NCBI GenBank assembly: GCA_958299035.1
Contig: CATQJL010000135.1
Coordinates: 124,001-188,000 of the forward strand
DNA length: 64,000 bases
Direction: 5' to 3'
Origin: Cylicocyclus nassatus
Lineage: Eukaryota; Nematoda; Chromadorea; Rhabditida; Strongylidae
Shown: positions 1 to 12,946 of the stretch, in pieces
How the letters are laid out: every line of letters begins with the position of its first letter
How positions within the stretch are numbered: the stretch's first letter is position 1
Made by a program: the position numbers and the translations under genes
Notes under the pieces: generated by a model
The model's input: the letters and a program-made list of their open reading frames with translations, nothing else
Databases searched by the model: none
Told to the model about the DNA's origin: nothing

Positions 1-1984
1 AGGCCTACGAAGGAATGTCAAGGCTCAAAGAGTGTCAAGGCTCACGAAGGAGTGTCAAGGCTCACGAAGGAGTGTCAAGGCCTACGAAGGAGTGTCAAGG
101 CTCACGAAGGAGTGTCAAGGCTCACGAAGGAGTGTCAAGGCTCACGAAGGAGTGTCAAGGCTCACGAAGGAGTGTCAAGGCTCACGAAGGAGTGTCAAGG
201 CTCACGAAGGAGTGTCAAGGCCTACGAAGGAGTGTCAAGGCTCACGAAGGAGTGTCAAGGCCTACGAAGGAGTGTCAAGGCCTACGAAGGAGTGTCAAGG
301 CTCACGAAGGAGTGTCAAGGCTCACGAAGGAGTGTCAAGGCTCACGAAGGAGTGTCAAGGCTCACGAAAGAGTGTCAAGGCCTACGAAGGAGAGTCAAGG
401 CCTACGAAGGAGTGTCAAGGCTCACGAAGGAGTGTCAAGGCTCACGAAGGAGTGTCAAGGCTCACGAAGGAGTGTCAAGGCCTACGAAGGAGTGTCAAGG
501 CTCACGAAAGAGTGTCAAGGCCTACGAAGGAGAGTCAAGGCCTACGAAGGAGTGTCAAGGCTCACGAAGGAGTGTCAAGGCCTACGAAGGAGTGTCAAGG
601 CTCACGAAGGAGTGTCAAGGCTCACGAAGGAGTGTCAAGGCTCACGAAGGAGTGTCAAGGCTCACGAAGGAGTGTCAAGGCCTACGAAGGAGTGTCAAGG
701 CTCAAAGAGTGTCAAGGCTCACGAAGGAGTGTCAAGGCTCACGAAGGAGTGTCAAGGCCTACGAAGGAGTGTCAAGGCTCACGAAGGAGTGTCAAGGCTC
801 ACGAAGGACTGTCAAGGCTCACGAAGGAGTGTCAAGGCTCACGAAGGAGTGCCAAGGCTCACGAAGGAGTGTCAAGGCTCACGAAGGAGTGTCAAGGCCC
901 ACGAAGGAGTGTCAAGGCTCACGAAGGAGTGTCAAGGCCTACGAAGGAGTGTCAAGGCTCACGAAGGAGTGTCAAGGCCTACGAAGGAGTGTCAAGGCTC
1001 AAAGAGTGTCAAGGCTCACGAAGGAGTGTCAAGGCTCACGAAGGAGTGTCAAGGCCTACGAAGGAGTGTCAAGGCTCACGAAGGAGTGTCAAGGCTCACG
1101 AAGAAGTGTCAAGGCTCACGAAAGAGTGTCAAGGCTCACGAAGGAGTGTCAAGGCTCACGAAGGAGTGTCAAGGCCTACGAAGGAGTGTCAAGGCTCACG
1201 AAGGAGTGTCAAGGCTCACGAAGGAGTGTCAAGGCCTACGAAGGAGTGTCAAGGCCTACGAAGGAGTGTCAAGGCCTACGAAGGAGTGTCAAGGCCTACG
1301 AAGGAGTGTCAAGGCTCACGAAGGAGTGTCAAGGCTCACGAAGGAGTGTCAAGGCTCACGAAGGAGTGTCAAGGCCTACGAAGGAGTGTCAAGGCTCACG
1401 AAGGAGTGTCAAGGCCTACGAAGGAGTGTCAAGGCTCACGAAGGAGTGTCAAGGCTCACGAAGGAGTGTCAAGGCTCACGAAGGAGTGTCAAGGCTCACG
1501 AAGGAGTGTCAAGGCTCACGAAGGAGTGTCAAGGCCTACGAAGGAGAGTCAAGGCCTACGAAGGAGTGTCAAGGCTCACGAAGGAGTGTCAAGGCTCACG
1601 AAGGAGTGTCAAGGCCTACGAAGGAGTGTCAAGGCTCACGAAGGAGTGTCAAGGCCTACGAAGGAGTGTCAAGGCTCACGAAGGATGCCAAGGCCTACGA
1701 AGGAGTGTCAAGGCTCACGAAGGAGTGTCAAGGCCTACGAAGGAGTGTCAAGGCCTACGAAGGAGTGTCAAGGCTCACGAAGGAGTGTCAAGGCTCACGA
1801 AGGAGTGTCAAGGCTCACGAAGGAGTGTCAAGGCTCACGAAGGAGTGTCAAGGCTCACGAAGGAGTGTCAAGGCTCACGAAGGAGTGTCAAGGCTCAAGA
1901 AGGAGTGTCAAGGCCTACGAAGGAGTGTCAAGGCTCACGAAGGAGTGTCAAGGCTCACGAAGGAGTGTCAAGGCCTACGAAGGA

Positions 1985-3277
1985 ATGTCAAGGCTCAAAG
2001 AGTGTCAAGGCTCACGAAGGAGTGTCAAGGCTCACGAAGGAGTGTCAAGGCCTACGAAGGAGTGTCAAGGCTCACGAAGGAGTGTCAAGGCTCACGAAGG
2101 AGTGTCAAGGCTCACGAAGGAGTGTCAAGGCTCACGAAGGAGTGTCAAGGCTCACGAAGGAGTGTCAAGGCACACGAAGGAGTGTCAAGGCCTACGAAGG
2201 AGTGTCAAGGCTCACGAAGGAGTGTCAAGGCCTACGAAGGAGTGCCAAGGCCTACGAAGGAGTGTCAAGGCTCACGAAGGAGTGTCAAGGCTCACGAAGG
2301 AGTGTCAAGGCTCACGAAGGAGTGTCAAGGCTCACGAAAGAGTGTCAAGGCCTACGAAGGAGAGTCAAGGCCTACGAAGGAGTGTCAAGGCTCACGAAGG
2401 AGTGTCAAGGCTCACGAAGGAGTGTCAAGGCTCACGAAGGAGTGTCAAGGCCTACGAAGGAGTGTCAAGGCTCACGAAGGAGTGTCAAGGCTCACGAAGG
2501 AGTGTCAAGGCTCACGAAGGAGTGTCAAGGCTCACGAAGGAGTGTCAAGGCTCACGAAGGAGTGTCAAGGCTCACGAAGGAGTGTCAAGGCCCACGAAGG
2601 AGTGTCAAGGCTCACGAAGGAGTGTCAAGGCCTACGAAGGAGTGTCAAGGCTCACGAAGGAGTGTCAAGGCCTACGAAGGAGTGTCAAGGCTCAAAGAGT
2701 GTCAAGGCTCACGAAGGAGTGTCAAGGCTCACGAAGGAGTGTCAAGGCCTACGAAGGAGTGTCAAGGCTCACGAAGGAGTGTCAAGGCTCACGAAGAAGT
2801 GTCAAGGCTCACGAAAGAGTGTCAAGGCTCACGAAGGAGTGTCAAGGCTCACGAAGGAGTGTCAAGGCCTACGAAGGAGTGTCAAGGCTCACGAAGGAGT
2901 GTCAAGGCTCACGAAGGAGTGTCAAGGCCTACGAAGGAGTGTCAAGGCCTACGAAGGAGTGTCAAGGCTCACGAAGGATGCCAAGGCCTACGAAGGAGTG
3001 TCAAGGCTCACGAAGGAGTGTCAAGGCCTACGAAGGAGTGTCAAGGCCTACGAAGGAGTGTCAAGGCTCACGAAGGAGTGTCAAGGCTCACGAAGGAGTG
3101 TCAAGGCTCACGAAGGAGTGTCAAGGCTCACGAAGGAGTGTCAAGGCTCACGAAGGAGTGTCAAGGCTCACGAAGGAGTGTCAAGGCTCAAGAAGGAGTG
3201 TCAAGGCCTACGAAGGAGTGTCAAGGCTCACGAAGGAGTGTCAAGGCTCACGAAGGAGTGTCAAGGCCTACGAAGGA
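1985..3277 (+). repeat. 1,293-bp higher-order repeat unit, copy 1
   Basis: The distance between successive GAATG monomers here is 1,293 bp, the same as 9973-11266 and 13660-14953. All three copies carry the CACACG variant exactly 187 bp after the leading GAATG. This copy is diverged from the others: for example it has a private GTGCC monomer near 2245 that the later copies lack. Confidence 0.8.
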
Positions 3278-6200
3278 ATGTCAAGGCTCAAAGAGTGTCA
3301 AGGCTCACGAAGGAGTGTCAAGGCTCACGAAGGAGTGTCAAGGCCTACGAAGGAGTGTCAAGGCTCACGAAGGAGTGTCAAGGCTCACGAAGGAGTGTCA
3401 AGGCTCACGAAGGAGTGTCAAGGCTCACGAAGGAGTGTCAAGGCCTACGAAGGAGTGTCAAGGCTCACGAAGGAGTGTCAAGGCTCACGAGGGAGTGTCA
3501 AGGCCTACGAAGGAGTGTCAAGGCTCACGAAGGAGTGTCAAGGCCTACGAAGGAGTGTCAAGGCCTACGAAGGAGTGTCAAGGCTCACGAAGGAGTGTCA
3601 AGGCTCACGAAGGAGTGTCAAGGCTCACGAAGGAGTGTCAAGGCTCACGAAAGAGTGTCAAGGCCTACGAAGGAGAGTCAAGGCCTACGAAGGAGTGTCA
3701 AGGCTCACGAAGGAGTGTCAAGGCTCACGAAGGAGTGTCAAGGCTCACGAAGGAGTGTCAAGGCCTACGAAGGAGTGTCAAGGCTCACGAAGGAGTGTCA
3801 AGGCTCACGAAGGAGTGTCAAGGCTCACGAAGGAGTGTCAAGGCTCACGAAGGAGTGTCAAGGCCTACGAAGGAGTGTCAAGGCTCACGAAGGAGTGTCA
3901 AGGCCTACGAAGGAGTGTCAAGGCCTACGAAGGAGTGTCAAGGCTCACGAAGGAGTGTCAAGGCTCACGAAGGAGTGTCAAGGCTCACGAAGGAGTGTCA
4001 AGGCCTACGAAGGAGTGTCAAGGCTCACGAAGGATGCCAAGGCCTACGAAGGAGTGTCAAGGCTCACGAAGGAGTGTCAAGGCCTACGAAGGAGTGTCAA
4101 GGCCTACGAAGGAGTGTCAAGGCTCACGAAGGAGTGTCAAGGCTCACGAAGGAGTGTCAAGGCTCACGGAGGAGTGTCAAGGCTCACGAAGGAGTGTCAA
4201 GGCTCACGAAGGAGTGTCAAGGCTCACGAAGGAGTGTCAAGGCTCAAGAAGGAGTGTCAAGGCCTACGAAGGAGTGTCAAGGCTCACGAAGGAGTGTCAA
4301 GGCTCACGAAGGAGTGTCAAGGCCTACGAAGGAATGTCAAGGCTCAAAGAGTGTCAAGGCTCACGAAGGAGTGTCAAGGCTCACGAAGGAGTGTCAAGGC
4401 CTACGAAGGAGTGTCAAGGCTCACGAAGGAGTGTCAAGGCTCACGAAGGAGTGTCAAGGCTCACGAAGGAGTGTCAAGGCTCACGAAGGAGTGTCAAGGC
4501 CTACGAAGGAGTGTCAAGGCTCACGAAGGAGTGTCAAGGCTCACGAGGGAGTGTCAAGGCCTACGAAGGAGTGTCAAGGCTCACGAAGGAGTGTCAAGGC
4601 CTACGAAGGAGTGTCAAGGCCTACGAAGGAGTGTCAAGGCTCACGAAGGAGTGTCAAGGCTCACGAAGGAGTGTCAAGGCTCACGAAGGAGTGTCAAGGC
4701 TCACGAAAGAGTGTCAAGGCCTACGAAGGAGAGTCAAGGCCTACGAAGGAGTGTCAAGGCTCACGAAGGAGTGTCAAGGCTCACGAAGGAGTGTCAAGGC
4801 TCACGAAGGAGTGTCAAGGCCTACGAAGGAGTGTCAAGGCTCACGAAGGAGTGTCAAGGCTCACGAAGGAGTGTCAAGGCTCACGAAGGAGTGTCAAGGC
4901 TCACGAAGGAGTGTCAAGGCCTACGAAGGAGTGTCAAGGCTCACGAAGGAGTGTCAAGGCCTACGAAGGAGTGTCAAGGCCTACGAAGGAGTGTCAAGGC
5001 TCACGAAGGAGTGTCAAGGCTCACGAAGGAGTGTCAAGGCTCACGAAGGAGTGTCAAGGCTCACGAAGGAGTGTCAAGGCCTACGAAGGAGTGTCAAGGC
5101 TCACGAAGGAGTGTCAAGGCTCACGAAGGAGTGTCAAGGCTCACGAAGGAGTGTCAAGGCTCACGAAGGAGTGTCAAGGCTCACGAAGGAGTGTCAAGGC
5201 TCACGAAGGAGTGTCAAGGCCCACGAAGGAGTGTCAAGGCTCACGAAGGAGTGTCAAGGCCTACGAAGGAGTGTCAAGGCCTACGAAGGAGTGTCAAGGC
5301 TCACGAAGGATGCCAAGGCCTACGAAGGAGTGTCAAGGCTCACGAAGGAGTGTCAAGGCCTACGAAGGAGTGTCAAGGCCTACGAAGGAGTGTCAAGGCT
5401 CACGAAGGAGTGTCAAGGCTCACGAAGGAGTGTCAAGGCTCACGAAGGAGTGTCAAGGCTCACGAAGGAGTGTCAAGGCTCACGAAGGAGTGTCAAGGCT
5501 CACGAAGGAGTGTCAAGGCTCAAGAAGGAGTGTCAAGGCCTACGAAGGAGTGTCAAGGCTCACGAAGGAGTGTCAAGGCTCACGAAGGAGTGTCAAGGCC
5601 TACGAAGGAATGTCAAGGCTCAAAGAGTGTCAAGGCTCACGAAGGAGTGTCAAGGCTCACGAAGGAGTGTCAAGGCCTACGAAGGAGTGTCAAGGCTCAC
5701 GAAGGAGTGTCAAGGCTCACGAAGGAGTGTCAAGGCTCACGAAGGAGTGTCAAGGCTCACGAAGGAGTGTCAAGGCCTACGAAGGAGTGTCAAGGCTCAC
5801 GAAGGAGTGTCAAGGCTCACGAGGGAGTGTCAAGGCCTACGAAGGAGTGTCAAGGCTCACGAAGGAGTGTCAAGGCCTACGAAGGAGTGTCAAGGCTCAC
5901 GAAGGAGTGTCAAGGCTCACGAAGGAGTGTCAAGGCTCACGAAGGAGTGTCAAGGCTCACGAAAGAGTGTCAAGGCCTACGAAGGAGAGTCAAGGCCTAC
6001 GAAGGAGTGTCAAGGCTCACGAAGGAGTGTCAAGGCTCACGAAGGAGTGTCAAGGCTCACGAAGGAGTGTCAAGGCCTACGAAGGAGTGTCAAGGCTCAC
6101 GAAGGAGTGTCAAGGCTCACGAAGGAGTGTCAAGGCTCACGAAGGAGTGTCAAGGCTCACGAAGGAGTGTCAAGGCCTACGAAGGAGTGTCAAGGCTCAC

Positions 6201-9180
6201 GAAGGAGTGTCAAGGCCTACGAAGGAGTGTCAAGGCCTACGAAGGAGTGTCAAGGCTCACGAAGGAGTGTCAAGGCTCACGAAGGAGTGTCAAGGCTCAC
6301 GAAGGAGTGTCAAGGCTCACGAAAGAGTGTCAAGGCCTACGAAGGAGAGTCAAGGCCTACGAAGGAGTGTCAAGGCTCACGAAGGAGTGTCAAGGCTCAC
6401 GAAGGAGTGTCAAGGCTCACGAAGGAGTGTCAAGGCCTACGAAGGAGTGTCAAGGCTCACGAAGGAGTGTCTAGGCTCACGAAGGAGTGTCAAGGCTCAC
6501 GAAGGAGTGTCAAGGCTCACGAAGGAGTGTCAAGGCTCACGAAGGAGTGTCAAGGCCCACGAAGGAGTGTCAAGGCTCACGAAGGAGTGTCAAGGCCTAC
6601 GAAGGAGTGTCAAGGCTCACGAAGGAGTGTCAAGGCCTACGAAGGAGTGTCAAGGCTCAAAGAGTGTCAAGGCTCACGAAGGAGTGTCAAGGCTCACGAA
6701 GGAGTGTCAAGGCCCACGAAGGAGTGTCAAGGCTCACGAAGGAGTGTCAAGGCCTACGAAGGAGTGTCAAGGCCTACGAAGGAGTGTCAAGGCTCACGAA
6801 GGATGCCAAGGCCTACGAAGGAGTGTCAAGGCTCACGAAGGAGTGTCAAGGCCTACGAAGGAGTGTCAAGGCCTACGAAGGAGTGTCAAGGCTCACGAAG
6901 GAGTGTCAAGGCTCACGAAGGAGTGTCAAGGCTCACGAAGGAGTGTCAAGGCTCACGAAGGAGTGTCAAGGCTCACGAAGGAGTGTCAAGGCTCACGAAG
7001 GAGTGTCAAGGCTCAAGAAGGAGTGTCAAGGCCTACGAAGGAGTGTCAAGGCTCACGAAGGAGTGTCAAGGCTCACGAAGGAGTGTCAAGGCCTACGAAG
7101 GAATGTCAAGGCTCAAAGAGTGTCAAGGCTCACGAAGGAGTGTCAAGGCTCACGAAGGAGTGTCAAGGCCTACGAAGGAGTGTCAAGGCTCACGAAGGAG
7201 TGTCAAGGCTCACGAAGGAGTGTCAAGGCTCACGAAGGAGTGTCAAGGCTCACGAAGGAGTGTCAAGGCCTACGAAGGAGTGTCAAGGCTCACGAAGGAG
7301 TGTCAAGGCTCACGAGGGAGTGTCAAGGCCTACGAAGGAGTGTCAAGGCTCACGAAGGAGTGTCAAGGCCTACGAAGGAGTGTCAAGGCTCACGAAGGAG
7401 TGTCAAGGCTCACGAAGGAGTGTCAAGGCTCACGAAGGAGTGTCAAGGCTCACGAAAGAGTGTCAAGGCCTACGAAGGAGAGTCAAGGCCTACGAAGGAG
7501 TGTCAAGGCTCACGAAGGAGTGTCAAGGCTCACGAAGGAGTGTCAAGGCTCACGAAGGAGTGTCAAGGCCTACGAAGGAGTGTCAAGGCTCACGAAGGAG
7601 TGTCAAGGCTCACGAAGGAGTGTCAAGGCTCACGAAGGAGTGTCAAGGCTCACGAAGGAGTGTCAAGGCCTACGAAGGAGTGTCAAGGCTCACGAAGGAG
7701 TGTCAAGGCCTACGAAGGAGTGTCAAGGCCTACGAAGGAGTGTCAAGGCTCACGAAGGAGTGTCAAGGCTCACGAAGGAGTGTCAAGGCTCACGAAGGAG
7801 TGTCAAGGCTCACGAAAGAGTGTCAAGGCCTACGAAGGAGAGTCAAGGCCTACGAAGGAGTGTCAAGGCTCACGAAGGAGTGTCAAGGCTCACGAAGGAG
7901 TGTCAAGGCTCACGAAGGAGTGTCAAGGCCTACGAAGGAGTGTCAAGGCTCACGAAGGAGTGTCAAGGCTCACGAAGGAGTGTCAAGGCTCACGAAGGAG
8001 TGTCAAGGCTCACGAAGGAGTGTCAAGGCTCACGAAGGAGTGTCAAGGCCCACGAAGGAGTGTCAAGGCTCACGAAGGAGTGTCAAGGCCTACGAAGGAG
8101 TGTCAAGGCTCACGAAGGAGTGTCAAGGCCTACGAAGGAGTGTCAAGGCTCAAAGAGTGTCAAGGCTCACGAAGGAGTGTCAAGGCTCACGAAGGAGTGT
8201 CAAGGCCTACGAAGGAGTGTCAAGGCTCACGAAGGAGTGTCAAGGCTCACGAAGAAGTGTCAAGGCTCACGAAAGAGTGTCAAGGCTCACGAAGGAGTGT
8301 CAAGGCTCACGAAGGAGTGTCAAGGCCTACGAAGGAGTGTCAAGGCTCACGAAGGAGTGTCAAGGCTCACGAAGGAGTGTCAAGGCCTACGAAGGAGTGT
8401 CAAGGCCTACGAAGGAGTGTCAAGGCTCAAGAAGGAGTGTCAAGGCCTACGAAGGAGTGTCAAGGCTCACGAAGGAGTGTCAAGGCTCACGAAGGAGTGT
8501 CAAGGCCTACGAAGGAATGTCAAGGCTCAAAGAGTGTCAAGGCTCACGAAGGAGTGTCAAGGCTCACGAAGGAGTGTCAAGGCCTACGAAGGAGTGTCAA
8601 GGCTCACGAAGGAGTGTCAAGGCTCACGAAGGAGTGTCAAGGCTCACGAAGGAGTGTCAAGGCTCACGAAGGAGTGTCAAGGCCTACGAAGGAGTGTCAA
8701 GGCTCACGAAGGAGTGTCAAGGCTCACGAGGGAGTGTCAAGGCCTACGAAGGAGTGTCAAGGCTCACGAAGGAGTGTCAAGGCCTACGAAGGAGTGTCAA
8801 GGCCTACGAAGGAGTGTCAAGGCTCACGAAGGAGTGTCAAGGCTCACGAAGGAGTGTCAAGGCTCACGAAGGAGTGTCAAGGCTCACGAAAGAGTGTCAA
8901 GGCCTACGAAGGAGAGTCAAGGCCTACGAAGGAGTGTCAAGGCTCACGAAGGAGTGTCAAGGCTCACGAAGGAGTGTCAAGGCTCACGAAGGAGTGTCAA
9001 GGCCTACGAAGGAGTGTCAAGGCTCACGAAGGAGTGTCAAGGCTCACGAAGGAGTGTCAAGGCCTACGAAGGAGTGTCAAGGCTCACGAAGGAGTGTCAA
9101 GGCTCACGAAGAAGTGTCAAGGCTCACGAAAGAGTGTCAAGGCTCACGAAGGAGTGTCAAGGCTCACGAAGGAGTGTCAA

Positions 9181-12100
9181 GGCCTACGAAGGAGTGTCAA
9201 GGCTCACGAAGGAGTGTCAAGGCTCACGAAGGAGTGTCAAGGCCTACGAAGGAGTGTCAAGGCCTACGAAGGAGTGTCAAGGCCTACGAAGGAGTGTCAA
9301 GGCTCACGAAGGAGTGTCAAGGCTCACGAAGGAGTGTCAAGGCTCACGAAGGAGTGTCAAGGCCTACGAAGGAGTGTCAAGGCTCACGAAGGAGTGTCAA
9401 GGCCTACGAAGGAGTGTCAAGGCTCACGAAGGAGTGTCAAGGCTCACGAAGGAGTGTCAAGGCTCACGAAGGAGTGTCAAGGCTCACGAAGGAGTGTCAA
9501 GGCTCACGAAGGAGTGTCAAGGCCTACGAAGGAGAGTCAAGGCCTACGAAGGAGTGTCAAGGCTCACGAAGGAGTGTCAAGGCTCACGAAGGAGTGTCAA
9601 GGCCTACGAAGGAGTGTCAAGGCTCACGAAGGAGTGTCAAGGCCTACGAAGGAGTGTCAAGGCTCACGAAGGATGCCAAGGCCTACGAAGGAGTGTCAAG
9701 GCTCACGAAGGAGTGTCAAGGCCTACGAAGGAGTGTCAAGGCCTACGAAGGAGTGTCAAGGCTCACGAAGGAGTGTCAAGGCTCACGAAGGAGTGTCAAG
9801 GCTCACGAAGGAGTGTCAAGGCTCACGAAGGAGTGTCAAGGCTCACGAAGGAGTGTCAAGGCTCACGAAGGAGTGTCAAGGCTCAAGAAGGAGTGTCAAG
9901 GCCTACGAAGGAGTGTCAAGGCTCACGAAGGAGTGTCAAGGCTCACGAAGGAGTGTCAAGGCCTACGAAGGAATGTCAAGGCTCAAAGAGTGTCAAGGCT
10001 CACGAAGGAGTGTCAAGGCTCACGAAGGAGTGTCAAGGCCTACGAAGGAGTGTCAAGGCTCACGAAGGAGTGTCAAGGCTCACGAAGGAGTGTCAAGGCT
10101 CACGAAGGAGTGTCAAGGCTCACGAAGGAGTGTCAAGGCTCACGAAGGAGTGTCAAGGCACACGAAGGAGTGTCAAGGCCTACGAAGGAGTGTCAAGGCT
10201 CACGAAGGAGTGTCAAGGCCTACGAAGGAGTGTCAAGGCCTACGAAGGAGTGTCAAGGCTCACGAAGGAGTGTCAAGGCTCACGAAGGAGTGTCAAGGCT
10301 CACGAAGGAGTGTCAAGGCTCACGAAAGAGTGTCAAGGCCTACGAAGGAGAGTCAAGGCCTACGAAGGAGTGTCAAGGCTCACGAAGGAGTGTCAAGGCT
10401 CACGAAGGAGTGTCAAGGCTCACGAAGGAGTGTCAAGGCCTACGAAGGAGTGTCAAGGCTCACGAAGGAGTGTCAAGGCTCACGAAGGAGTGTCAAGGCT
10501 CACGAAGGAGTGTCAAGGCTCACGAAGGAGTGTCAAGGCTCACGAAGGAGTGTCAAGGCTCACGAAGGAGTGTCAAGGCCCACGAAGGAGTGTCAAGGCT
10601 CACGAAGGAGTGTCAAGGCCTACGAAGGAGTGTCAAGGCTCACGAAGGAGTGTCAAGGCCTACGAAGGAGTGTCAAGGCTCAAAGAGTGTCAAGGCTCAC
10701 GAAGGAGTGTCAAGGCTCACGAAGGAGTGTCAAGGCCTACGAAGGAGTGTCAAGGCTCACGAAGGAGTGTCAAGGCTCACGAAGAAGTGTCAAGGCTCAC
10801 GAAAGAGTGTCAAGGCTCACGAAGGAGTGTCAAGGCTCACGAAGGAGTGTCAAGGCCTACGAAGGAGTGTCAAGGCTCACGAAGGAGTGTCAAGGCTCAC
10901 GAAGGAGTGTCAAGGCCTACGAAGGAGTGTCAAGGCCTACGAAGGAGTGTCAAGGCTCACGAAGGATGCCAAGGCCTACGAAGGAGTGTCAAGGCTCACG
11001 AAGGAGTGTCAAGGCCTACGAAGGAGTGTCAAGGCCTACGAAGGAGTGTCAAGGCTCACGAAGGAGTGTCAAGGCTCACGAAGGAGTGTCAAGGCTCACG
11101 AAGGAGTGTCAAGGCTCACGAAGGAGTGTCAAGGCTCACGAAGGAGTGTCAAGGCTCACGAAGGAGTGTCAAGGCTCAAGAAGGAGTGTCAAGGCCTACG
11201 AAGGAGTGTCAAGGCTCACGAAGGAGTGTCAAGGCTCACGAAGGAGTGTCAAGGCCTACGAAGGAATGTCAAGGCTCAAAGAGTGTCAAGGCTCACGAAG
11301 GAGTGTCAAGGCTCACGAAGGAGTGTCAAGGCCTACGAAGGAGTGTCAAGGCTCACGAAGGAGTGTCAAGGCTCACGAAGGAGTGTCAAGGCTCACGAAG
11401 GAGTGTCAAGGCTCACGAAGGAGTGTCAAGGCCTACGAAGGAGTGTCAAGGCTCACGAAGGAGTGTCAAGGCTCACGAGGGAGTGTCAAGGCCTACGAAG
11501 GAGTGTCAAGGCTCACGAAGGAGTGTCAAGGCCTACGAAGGAGTGTCAAGGCCTACGAAGGAGTGTCAAGGCTCACGAAGGAGTGTCAAGGCTCACGAAG
11601 GAGTGTCAAGGCTCACGAAGGAGTGTCAAGGCTCACGAAAGAGTGTCAAGGCCTACGAAGGAGAGTCAAGGCCTACGAAGGAGTGTCAAGGCTCACGAAG
11701 GAGTGTCAAGGCTCACGAAGGAGTGTCAAGGCTCACGAAGGAGTGTCAAGGCCTACGAAGGAGTGTCAAGGCTCACGAAGGAGTGTCAAGGCTCACGAAG
11801 GAGTGTCAAGGCTCACGAAGGAGTGTCAAGGCTCACGAAGGAGTGTCAAGGCCTACGAAGGAGTGTCAAGGCTCACGAAGGAGTGTCAAGGCCTACGAAG
11901 GAGTGTCAAGGCTCACGAAGGAGTGTCAAGGCTCACGAAGGAGTGTCAAGGCCTACGAAGGAGTGTCAAGGCTCACGAAGGAGTGTCAAGGCTCACGAAG
12001 GAGTGTCAAGGCCTACGAAGGAGTGTCAAGGCCTACGAAGGAGTGTCAAGGCTCAAGAAGGAGTGTCAAGGCCTACGAAGGAGTGTCAAGGCTCACGAAG

Positions 12101-12946
12101 GAGTGTCAAGGCTCACGAAGGAGTGTCAAGGCCTACGAAGGAATGTCAAGGCTCAAAGAGTGTCAAGGCTCACGAAGGAGTGTCAAGGCTCACGAAGGAG
12201 TGTCAAGGCCTACGAAGGAGTGTCAAGGCTCACGAAGGAGTGTCAAGGCTCACGAAGGAGTGTCAAGGCTCACGAAGGAGTGTCAAGGCTCACGAAGGAG
12301 TGTCAAGGCCTACGAAGGAGTGTCAAGGCTCACGAAGGAGTGTCAAGGCTCACGAGGGAGTGTCAAGGCCTACGAAGGAGTGTCAAGGCTCACGAAGGAG
12401 TGTCAAGGCTCACGAAGGAGTGTCAAGGCTCACGAAGGAGTGTCAAGGCTCACGAAGGAGTGTCAAGGCTCAAGAAGGAGTGTCAAGGCCTACGAAGGAG
12501 TGTCAAGGCTCACGAAGGAGTGTCAAGGCTCACGAAAGAGTGTCAAGGCCTACGAAGGAGAGTCAAGGCCTACGAAGGAGTGTCAAGGCTCACGAAGGAG
12601 TGTCAAGGCTCACGAAGGAGTGTCAAGGCCTACGAAGGAGTGTCAAGGCTCACGAAGGAGTGTCAAGGCTCACGAAGGAGTGTCAAGGCTCACGAAGGAG
12701 TGTCAAGGCTCACGAAGGAGTGTCAAGGCCTACGAAGGAGTGTCAAGGCTCACGAAGGAGTGTCAAGGCTCACGAGGGAGTGTCAAGGCCTACGAAGGAG
12801 TGTCAAGGCTCACGAAGGAGTGTCAAGGCCTACGAAGGAGTGTCAAGGCTCACGAAGGAGTGTCAAGGCTCACGAAGGAGTGTCAAGGCTCACGAAGGAG
12901 TGTCAAGGCTCACGAAAGAGTGTCAAGGCCTACGAAGGAGAGTCAA
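9181..12946 (+). repeat. 3.7-kb tandem segmental duplication, left copy
   Basis: The order of a and b monomers and all rare markers is repeated immediately downstream. Markers at 9973 and 12143 (GAATG), 10160 (CACACG) and 11179, 12056 and 12473 (CTCAAG) recur exactly 3,687 bp later. Upstream of about 9.68 kb the offset becomes 3,766 bp (GAGAG at 9535 against 13301), so the copies differ by 79 bp. The extra 79 bp lies in this copy and includes the 19-bp GGATGCC monomer at 9673. The ends are where monomer order stops matching. Confidence 0.88.
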